64,000 nt of DNA from positions 19,828,501-19,892,500 of the forward strand of contig JARZZO010000004.1 in the NCBI GenBank assembly GCA_030544215.1. Reading direction: 5' to 3'. The translations under genes and the position numbers were made by a program. Positions within the stretch are counted from its first letter, which is position 1. The number at the start of each line of letters is the position of its first letter. Shown piece after piece: positions 56,040-64,000 of the stretch. This DNA is from Zantedeschia hybrid cultivar (lineage: Eukaryota; Streptophyta; Magnoliopsida; Alismatales; Araceae). Under the pieces are notes generated by a model. It saw only the letters and a program-made list of their open reading frames with translations. It searched no databases and had not been told where the DNA came from.

Positions 56040-58569
56040 AGGCCAAATCATGCCCCCCTCTTCTAACCTCCGCAGAACAACCCTTCCAAAAAAACATGCA
56101 TCTGATGGCTTCCTATTGCCTAGCCACCGAAATAGGAACCCTGAAAATAGAGAGAAAATAAATAGGTAAACTGTCCAACACTGTCTTACACAGGACCAGT
56201 TTGCCCCCATATGATAGAAGTTTGCCTTTCCACCCTGACAGCCTGGACTGGAATTTGGAGATCAAAGGCTGCAATCTCTACATTTGATACTTCCAGGACG
56301 AGAGGGAGACCCAAGTAGTGGACAAGGAAGGTCCCTCTCTGACACCCTAAGATGCAGACAACTCTTTACAAATCCCCCCTCATTCATGTTCATGCCAATT
56401 GCCATTGATTTGTGAAAATTCACGTTCAAACCAGTCACCTCATGTAGCATTTCCAATACAAACCTGGCCTAATAAAACTGCTTTTCTGCACCTGAAAGGA
56501 ATAAAATGGTATCATCAGCATACTGCAGATGGGAGATCCTCAAGGACCCCGAGTCCGCCTGGAAGCCCAACATGTAGCTTGCTCCATCTCCCTATTCCCA
56601 AACTCTGCCGAGGACATTGGCAATTAGGACAAAGAGAGTGGGTGACAAGGGATCCCCCTGTCTGAGACCTCGTCCACTAAAAAAATAATATGTAGGCACT
56701 CCATTGACGAGAATGGCAAAAGATGTCGAAGAGACACAATGACTGATCCACTGTACCCACTTATCACCAAATCCCGTCTTACCAAGGATATCAAACAAAC
56801 ACTTCCAATTCACTCTATCATAGGCTTTCTCAAAATCCAATTTTAGGACCAACCCCTTTCTCTTGTAGTGCTTCATACTCTGCAAACATTCATGTGCCAC
56901 AAGAAACCCTCTTGAATATGTCCACCTTTAATGAAAGCACTCTTTTTGATACTAATAATCGAATCCAAGACTCTCTCTAGCTTGAAAACCAACATCTTGG
57001 AGATAATCTTGTAAATTCCATTCAAGACTTGTAGGACTGTAGTCCCCCAAAGCTTCTGCTCCAACGTTTTTAGGGATGGGGACAATGAATGTTCTATTGA
57101 CCCCCCACATGTGAGCTTTCCCTTCTTGAAACTCCAGAACAACCCGCAAAAGAAGGGGATGCACAACCTCCCAGCAGAACTGGTTAAACATCAAAGAAAA
57201 ATCATATGGACCTAGAGCCTTATCCCCAGGCAAGGCAAAAACTACGTTGTTTAGCTCTTGCAGGGTGAAACTGTTGGAAAGATTCTCTCTGTCAACCGAC
57301 GATAACTGAGGAATAATAGCAGCATCCACTGCAGGCCTCACCCTATCCTCTTCTGAAAAAAGGTTAGAGTAAAAGGACCTGATATGACTAAACACTACCT
57401 CCTGCTAAGATACATCCTGCCCATGCACCTTCAAGGAGCTAATATGGTTGATTCTCCTCCTAGCAGAAGCCATCGTATGGAAATAACCTGTGTTATTATC
57501 TCCTTCCTTGATCCACCTGTCCTTGGACCTCTGCTTCCAATACATTTCCTCTCTAGCCAACATAACCTGATATTCCTTTTGAAGAGCATCCCACTTCTCC
57601 TTATCTTTGTCATCCAGTAACCCAGCCTCTTCTAAAGCTTAAAAACCATGCAACTGACAAAGGATACTATCCCTCACTGCTGACCTAGGAACCTTCTTGG
57701 TCACCCCCTAAATAGAGAGCTTATGTTTTAGACATTTGAGATTGTGGATGCACCAAAGTAGCCATTGCAGTCGCTTTCCAGCTCCTTGCAGACCAAGCTT
57801 GCTTTACAACATTAAGAAAGCCCTCCTCTTGAAGCCAAAACTTCTCCATCCTGGACAAAGTCTTCCGTCGGTAGGAGAACTTAGAGTTCAAGAGGATAGG
57901 TTTAAGAAATCGGTCTTTGAAGACAAAAGGCTCGGAGATCAGGAAAGTGATCCTCCCAGTCAGTTGTGATAAAAAACCTGTCAAGCCTAGAACAGGGTGG
58001 ATCAGCTCGCATAGTAGACCAAGTGAAGAAGCCATTTTAAGTGCGCACATCAATCAAGGCAGCCTGATTGACGAACTCTTGAAAGTCCTCCATAGCCAAT
58101 GTAGATGAAGACCCATCTGATCTCTCAGCCAGTGATAAGACCATATTAAAATCCCTTGCCATACACCAAGGTCTACTAGATAAATCTTGTCCTCTTTTGA
58201 GAACCTCCCGCAACAACTTCTTACCCTCCCTCCCCTATGGGCCATACACACCCGTGAAGTCCCATAAGAATCCATCCTCTTTCATCTGAAGGTGATAGCA
58301 ATAGCTGACCTCTCCACTTCCTTGCCAAGATCTTCCACCACATTCTGATTCCACATAATCAAAATACCTCTCGATCTCCCTATAGACGGGGCTACAACCC
58401 CTCTAGTAAACCGGGGACCTCCAATCTCTCTTGACGCTTCCATACCCTCCTCATCATACTTTGTCTTTTGGAGACAAAGGACATCTCGTATGTCTCCTGA
58501 CTAAATCCCTCAGTACCAACTTCTTCTATGAGCTCCCTATACCCCTAATATTCCAAGATAAGGTCTTCA

Positions 58570-60484
58570 TTAGGGAAACAAGTAAAAACCCAGGCTCCCC
58601 TACCCTTAAGCTTCTTCTGCCATCTCCTTCCCCTCCCTTCTCCCCTTTTTAGCACTTATTGCCATCCCCAATTGCCACCTCTGCCGAATCCTGTGGTACA
58701 CATTGTGAATATCTTTGTCGATACCCTTGAAGGCAACTCTAATGCTTTCTGCCATCTTCCTTAGTCTGCTCTCCTGTGATTTTCTCAACCTCAGCTAACA
58801 TTCCCCTTATGTCTTCCTTATCCATGCCCCACGCCCCACGGTTCCCTTCAGCTCCCTCACTCTTATAATCAGCAGGGGAGTCTCAGTGATCATCTCCACA
58901 GGGTCCCCTCCCCTGACTCCTAACTCCCCTCCTTGCTGTCCTGTGGCCAGACTCTCAAAGGCGTCCCTACAGAAACCACCCGACTCCCCAGCATTAATGG
59001 CATCTAACTGCAGATGACATTGTTACCCCCTAAGAACGTCTGAAGTCTCCATTTGCTGCCCTGATTCTACCTACACTAGGCAACTATGAGCCCGATCAAC
59101 GCCTGAAGCCTCCAAGGGGTGCACAGATGTTGGCAAGGATCCATGCATATCCAACTTCCCTAGCTCCCGATCACTGTACCTGGGAAGCTTAATGACGTCC
59201 TCCGGAGTCATCTCAGGGACCTCTGGAAGCCTCACGAGTCTTCCGGAACCGATAAAGGCTACGACCGGCCCTGACCTGCTCCTGCACTAGAGGGTTCCTC
59301 CCCCCTGCTGGAGGTCAGCGTGTTGTCTCCAAACACGCCGCACCTATGAGGAGATCCGAGCCCGATCGGGGGGCAGCTGCGCCTCAAGGACTGAGGGACG
59401 TCATCTGGGATGCCATGGCTATCGGGTGGAGAGAGTGACTGAAATCGAAATACCCTTATCGGGTAAGTCTTGGGTAACCCAAAGGCCATTCGGCGGTTCC
59501 GGGACGGGTGAATCTCTCGGTTCAGTGCCAATACGTCCCCGGGTGGCCGTTGCCCAAGCGGGAATTCGAAGTTTGAAACGGTTCAGCGGCCCATCTCCAC
59601 GAGCCCCTTTGACGTCTCCTATCTCGAGACGGTCCCTGCGAAACCGTAACTCCCTCGCCGCCAACGGTGTCACTTGAGCAGCAATCGGGAATGAAAACCC
59701 TTCCACATGAACTACCAGTGCATCCAGGATGTCTCTTATGCCCCCGACCCTCCACAAACCATGTGCGATGGCAAGCTCCCCTTTCATGGCGATTCAGAGG
59801 CTTTGTTCTTCCCAAGCTCCAAAGTCCCTCACTAGATGTTGCAAACTTGGCGCATCATAGAAGAGGGCCAGTACCCCCACCAGCTGGAGATCTGGATCTC
59901 AGGATAGGTATGAATCCTAGCCTCCAAGGTACAGCATGAAGGGCCAGCCCATCTCCGGCAAGAACTCCCATCTTTGCCAAGGCTTCTGCCTCTGTGCATG
60001 ACCTGGCAACCGCTAAGAAACACTCGCCCCAGTCGAGAATCTCCCAGGCCTCAGGGGTTTCTACCAACCCTAGACAGGAGAGCCTCCACCTCTGACACTG
60101 ATGGCCTGCTGATCACCGGCCGGAGCCTGAAGGATCTCTTCATCCGGAGCAGCTGAGGTTGAAGGACTTCAGCCGAAAGGTGGACGGGAGCTATCCGTGG
60201 AGGATGAGAGCTACCAGGTGCTCTTCCCCATTCTGTTGACCCTTGACAGCCTCAGCGTAGGATAGGGGATCCTGCTGGCACCGTCTCCAGATGTGCCACT
60301 GGCGTCCACACCTGAGGCAGGTCACTGGCGCGGCACAGGCTCTACTGGTATGCCCTAGCTGGAGACAAAGGAAGCAGCAGCCCGGCCTGGCTGTCCCCGT
60401 TGGTCGCTTCCTGAGTTCCGGCCGACTCCCCCTAAGTGGGACGCGGTTAGCTCCAGAAGCTGCGGGAGGCGCTGAGGGAGCCAT
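58570..60484 (-). pseudogene. LINE-2 ORF1, decayed
   Basis: ATG 60484 starts MAPSAPPAASGANRVPLRG. Two zinc knuckles follow within the first 75 residues (CFLCLQLGHTSRAC and CLRCGRQWHIWRRC). Downstream frames (60067-59832, 59787-59419, 58788-58606) are fragments of the rest, including a basic C-terminal part (RKSQESRLRKMAESIRVAF). The final frame reaches TAA at 58572-58570, overlapping the ORF2 ATG, although an earlier TAA (58608) also occurs. Function by family is RNA binding in the LINE particle. Confidence 0.7.
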
Positions 60485-60499
60485 CCAGCTATCCGGAGA

Positions 60500-61149
60500 A
60501 TTACTTGTTGGAAGCCAGAATAGTGGATGTGAGTTTTGGCCTAGTTAATGGGCTGATATTCTTGTTGGGTGAGTGACAATGGACAGGATTTCCTTCATCT
60601 TCTCACTAAATGTGGTCAAAAGCTGCAGAGAACAGACAGTGGCTAACTATCACTGTGGTTGCTGATGTTTCACATGTAGAATTTTTTTTTTTTGTGAAAT
60701 TTTTCTCTAAAGCGATCTTAAGAATGATCCAGCAAATATAGGTTATATGTCTCATTTCTCTTGGGTTGGATGTAATGTTAATTATAATTGCAAGCTTTAC
60801 AGTATTCATGACAGAAATAGCTTAGATTCTGCAGGAGTGACAGGACACTGGATTAGGTGATCAAATGTATAACATTTCTTAAGTTTAGATGCTTCATAGG
60901 CACTTGAGAATACCAATGGCACTATAGGGAATGTAGCTTAGGGTATTTGCTATTCTGCCTCTGGAACAAATATCATGGATTTGTCTATTGTGGGTGCCGT
61001 TTGGGGGGGGGTGATTATGGTTGGCTTTGGCATACCCAAAACTTCTGAATCTTGTATGCAACTTTCTGCAATGAATTGATGTTTTCTATGTGTTTACTTT
61101 TCTATCATGTACATATTCTTGTATAGTTAAACGTCAATTGGTTTTGTAG
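60500..61149. other. distal intron 4, no element recognised
   Basis: Ordinary T-rich intron leading to the exon 5 acceptor ttttgtag. A short G-run near 61003. Confidence 0.6.
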
Positions 61150-61242
61150 ACAATGGTGGTGGGATGGATCCTGATAGAATGCGACAATGCATGTCTTTGG
61201 GTTATTCGGTGAAGAGTAAATCAGCAAATACGATTGGACAAT
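61150..61242 (+). CDS. MORC: MORC exon 5 (G1 box and lid)
   Basis: 93 bp after ttttgtAG and before GTAAGT. It encodes DNGGGMDPDRMRQCMSLGY and SVKSKSANTIGQ. The Asp-Asn-Gly-Gly-Gly nucleotide-binding loop is intact. The Tyr codon is split with the next exon. Confidence 0.95.
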
Positions 61243-61372
61243 GTAAGTCACCTCTTTTTGGCCACTAATTTTGAATTTAACATATGATCATCCTTTTCCT
61301 CATAACTGCATCCTTTTCCTCTTAACTGCATCTCATCTCATGAAGTTTTAATAATTTGTCTTTTGTTGTTAG

Positions 61373-61457
61373 ATGGAAATGGATTTAAGACTAGCACCAT
61401 GAGACTTGGAGCAGATGTCATTGTATTTTCTCGTTGTCGTGGAAAAGGAGGAAAAAG
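61373..61457 (+). CDS. MORC: MORC exon 6 (G2 region)
   Basis: 85 bp after gttgttAG. It encodes YGNGFKTSTMRLGADVIVF then SRCRGKGGK. The donor is AG|GTTTTC, weaker than the others. The expected next residues (the SSTQSIGLLSYTFL-type block of MORCs) are not found before 64000, so the next exon lies outside. Confidence 0.92.
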
Positions 61458-63103
61458 GTTTTCATTTTGTTTTTCTTTTACTTTTCTTTTATTATTTTTG
61501 CCATTTTCTATGACTGATTTTTATGTTAAATTTTTTTATCTTGGGCTATTAGAAAACCCTAATTCATGCTTGTAATCTGTGCTGCATTCTACAAGAACCT
61601 ATCAAGTTAACCAGTTGTATTGCCTATTTGAGCTATCCGCACCCTCTCCCCTGCCCACCAAAAGGAATGAGAAAAACCTACCAAAAGGAGAAAGGGAGGA
61701 GAAGAAAATGTTCTTGGTAGTTGTTCGTATCAATTTCTTCAAATTCTCATGTAAATTATGTGCATGCTGTTTTATTTCATGGTGATCTACTATTTAATTC
61801 CACGGCACTAGTTATACAACATAATTTCTCTGTTTGTCCAGCTTAGATTTTTTTTCCGTTCACAATTCTCCATTGCGTCTTCACCTTTGGCAACATTTTC
61901 TTGATATTCATCCATAGATGCAAATATGAAATGCAACCATCTTTTAGTTTTTTTTTTTAAATTTTTTTTTGTCAACTGAATCTTGACCTATGTGTCCCAT
62001 TTCCAAGATTGTATTTCTTACTGCTACTCCTGACGTTATTATTATTATCTGATAAGAAGGTTAGCTGTATGCCTGTATGTTCTTTGTTAGCATCATTGTC
62101 ACTATTTGGCTTAGCCCTTGTTGAGGCCTTAAGTCATAGGGTTGATGAGCAAGGTCTATTAAACTTGCCTTTAATGCTTATAAGGAGTTGATATTTTCTT
62201 TCTTTTATAAAATACAATGTACTATGATCCACTTTTAGAAAAGAGTTGTATGGACTTAGGTCCTAAGAGTTGCATGTATACATCTATTTGATGTTGGGAG
62301 GGGTCATGCTATTTGTCTAAAGAAAGGAGTATCAAACAGGGAGTTCTATGTTTGGTTTTTGTATTCGTAGATATTTTAATGGGTAATACAAAACATAGTA
62401 CATTTTGATGGGTAATACTAAACATAGTAGTAAATTTCATTTAGGGTAGCCTTTCCGCTATGCTAAAGTTGCTTGAGTCACATAGTTGGAATGAAATTAA
62501 TGATGAATTGATCATCAGTTATTTTTGCAAGGATGTAGGTACAAATGAATATGAATAGATCTCCATTTATTGTTGGTTAAAAACTTTGACATGGTTGCGC
62601 CGTCTCTGCTTTAGGTAATGCTTAGATGTGACTAACCGCATAGGGCTTCCTGATTTGAAAATGCATCTTTTTTAACACCTTGAACTAGATTTGTCTTTAG
62701 TTTGGGTAAAAAATATCCTATTTCAATATCTTATTGGAATATCCATTTCCAAGTCTGATTAAATACAAGAAATATTCCAAGTATGCTTAAATACAACAAA
62801 GAGATTTATAATAAACTTGACTTTCTGGATCCATTTTTTAGAATTGGAATTGGATCTGAAATTTGGTTTATTGGAGTCTGTTTACAGGTGCACTAGTCTA
62901 CTGCATGTTATGGCATATCCCATGGATATATCCTAATATTTAATCATAGTAGATTCACTTTAAACCAAAGAGCTAGTCTCTTGGGCAGGTGGAGCAGCTT
63001 CATACTAAGCTTCACCTTCCATATGGAAGTCCAAGATTCTTGACTTTGCTGTAGTGTAGATGCTAGTTGGGTGATGATAGGCAGAATTGGGGATTTGGTG
63101 GGG
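61458..63103. other. MORC intron 6, proximal part
   Basis: T-rich intron without a recognised exon or repeat. Searched by eye for the conserved MORC block after exon 6 without success. Confidence 0.6.
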
Positions 63104-63361
63104 TGTTGGACAGTTTTTATATATAGGGGGCGTGAAAGCAAAAAAATAAAAGGAGGGCAAGAAAAGAAATTAAGAAGACCCCCCACCGGTGGTCTTTAAT
63201 GGAGGCAATAAAGAAAGAAGAAAAGAGGGAGGTCAAGACCCTCACTGGTTCGCATTGGAACCCCCATTGGTGGGGGTTTCCCCCATTAAATGCAAGAAAA
63301 AGAGAGAGAAGAAGAGAGGAGAGAGAGGGTACCGGCAGGTACCCCCACCGGTATATAAACA

Positions 63362-63392
<31 letters not shown>

Positions 63393-64000
63393 AAAAAAAA
63401 AAAAAAGAAAAAAGAAAAAATAAAAAGAACCAGTGAGCATTGAATGGCACCACCGGTGGGGGGTCCTTCTCCTCCAAAGAAGAACAAGAATAAAGAAGTG
63501 GAGGTTAATGGCCATTAATGGCCTTGGTTAAGAGAGACATTAGTCGAAAAAGGAGCATTTAATGTCCATTGGAGGCTCCCAAGTGGGTGGGTTCTCCACT
63601 AGTGGAGAGACTATTATTGCCCAATGATTGCTCCAATAATGAGGAGGCTCTTTTTCTCATTAAACTAAAAGAAGAGGGGGGAGAGATAGTGAGTGGGGGT
63701 GCCCACCAGTTCCCACCCCCTCTCACTTTCTCCCACTCACTCACACCCCTCTCTCTCTCTCTCTCATATTCTTATCGGATGTTGGCTGACGGTGGGGGGT
63801 GCCACCGGCATCTTGACCCCCCATCGGTTAAGAGGCCTCCCTAGCCTACAAATACACCCCCCAATTGGAAGCTCAAAACACACAGAGGCATGCGAAGGTA
63901 GTGCATAAAGCACTAAAAGAAGGCAAGGAGGCTCTGCTGCAGATTTTTAGTGGAGTTGCTGTTCGGAGGCCCTCTTTGGATTTGTTTTAAGGTTCTTTGA
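63104..64000 (+). mobile_element. LTR of the ACCGGT-box family, running off the window
   Basis: Starts TGTTGGACAG at 63104 after tgggg. It shares the solo LTR's pattern: ACCGGT boxes, ggtacccccaccggt, C-run, A-run, (CT)n, cggttaag, a TATA-like tacaaata near 63847 followed by caccccccaa, and a downstream segment resembling 53690-53760 (gctgttcgga...cctctttgg). Whether it is a solo LTR or a complete element cannot be seen. Confidence 0.7.

Larger units (their letters stand above)
52779..58570 (-). pseudogene. LINE-2 ORF2 (endonuclease, RT, zinc region), interrupted
   Basis: ATG 58570 starts MKTLSWNIRGIG, a typical plant LINE endonuclease opening, then a stop. Later endonuclease fragments lie at 58275-57720. 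The RT runs from SFYSNLFSEEDRV (about 57370) through KALGPYDFS, LKLDFEKAYDRVNW and GRGLRQGDPLSPTLF (about 56700) to the catalytic YADD near 56515. The C-terminal zf-RVT part (VWRWDSRGTFSIKSVY, then CSLCGDEEESLDHLFLAC) is split by the solo LTR. Removing the insert and one duplication copy brings both halves into one frame. Confidence 0.9.
52716..60485 (-). mobile_element. L1-type LINE in MORC intron 4, antisense, carrying two later insertions
   Basis: Flanked by cagctatccggaga at 52702-52715 and 60486-60499. A T-run at 52717 marks its poly(A) end, so it lies on the minus strand. ORF1 starts at 60484, right at the element edge. ORF2 starts at 58570. Two younger insertions lie inside ORF2: a solo LTR (53277-55232) and a hAT MITE (55893-56039). 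Stops and frameshifts are frequent. It differs strongly from the intron 1 LINE, so the two are separate families or old copies. Confidence 0.95.
35232..64000 (+). other. MORC: MORC-family ATPase gene (5' part; continues past the window)
   Basis: Six exons with GT-AG introns join in frame to give the first 266 residues. Residues 31-44 are VIDLSSSDDDSDDE, a hydrophobic core followed by acidic/Ser residues like a SUMO-interaction motif. Basic clusters (EKKPR, LKRRK) follow, then a Pro-rich linker and the plant-MORC signature CRQFWKAGDY (123-132). The GHKL ATPase starts at HVRVHPKFLHSNATSHKWAL. Its N-box is ELLDNAVDE with Mg-binding Asn177, the G1 motif is DNGGGM (208-213), followed by SLGYSVKSK and IGQYGNGFKTSTMRLGADV. 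Plant MORCs (MORC1/CRT1, MORC4/7, MORC6) are nuclear ATPases that compact chromatin and silence transposons. The flavour is nearest the MORC4/7 group, but that is an impression. The S5 fold and coiled coil must be encoded downstream. Confidence 0.93.

Noticed and set aside
59259..60156. Small frames on both strands in the right part of LINE-2
   Set aside because: Remnants or shadows of LINE ORF1. None extends without stops or shows an independent domain.
62009..62191. Short Leu-rich plus frame in MORC intron 6, tested as an exon
   Set aside because: No similarity to the MORC block expected after exon 6 and no suitable splice phase. Simple hydrophobic composition.

Overview
This window is plant nuclear DNA. 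The evidence is a spliced plant-type MORC ATPase gene, full sets of plant Ty3/gypsy and Ty1/copia domains, an L1-type LINE pair, a tRNA-derived SINE, and copia primer-binding sites complementary to initiator tRNA-Met. The very GC-rich first exon of the gene (Pro/Ala/Asp-rich, strong Kozak context) next to AT-rich introns leans towards a monocot, but the species cannot be named from the sequence alone.

Left third (1-26.0 kb): a three-level nest of LTR retrotransposons. The outermost is a minus-strand Tat-type gypsy element (gypsy-2: 5' LTR, leader and gag at 25997-20661). Into its gag went a plus-strand relative (gypsy-1: 1-20660, with gag, protease, RT, RNase H, a second archaeal-type RNase H, integrase and 3' LTR). 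Into the second RNase H of gypsy-1 went a young minus-strand copia element (6153-15430) with two 1550-bp LTRs and a CCTAG target duplication. Both gypsy copies are riddled with stops. The copia copy has one stop and a gutted gag.

Middle (26.0-35.0 kb): LTR-derived AT-rich DNA. It includes a decayed minus-strand gypsy (chromovirus-like) element at 27303-32126, whose 5' LTR carries a roughly 735-bp segment in three tandem copies, and a GC-richer LTR-like fragment near 33.2-34.1 kb.

Right half (35.2-64.0 kb): one host gene, a MORC-family GHKL ATPase on the plus strand. Six exons give the first 266 residues: an acidic SUMO-interaction-like motif, basic clusters, a proline-rich linker and most of the ATPase fold. 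The rest lies beyond the window. Intron 1 (9.55 kb) and intron 4 (15.48 kb) are swollen with transposons. Intron 1 has a full-length antisense LINE (37981-44159, 17-bp duplication) and a small retro-insertion. Intron 4 has a LINE stub, a foldback element, a decayed copia containing a SINE, and a second antisense LINE (52716-60485) that itself holds a solo LTR and a 147-bp hAT MITE. A further LTR of the solo-LTR family enters intron 6 at 63104 and runs off the end.

Plant MORC proteins act in silencing transposons, so a MORC gene built around heterochromatin-prone introns is the most biologically interesting configuration here. No tRNA or rRNA gene, CRISPR array, or convincing second host gene was seen.
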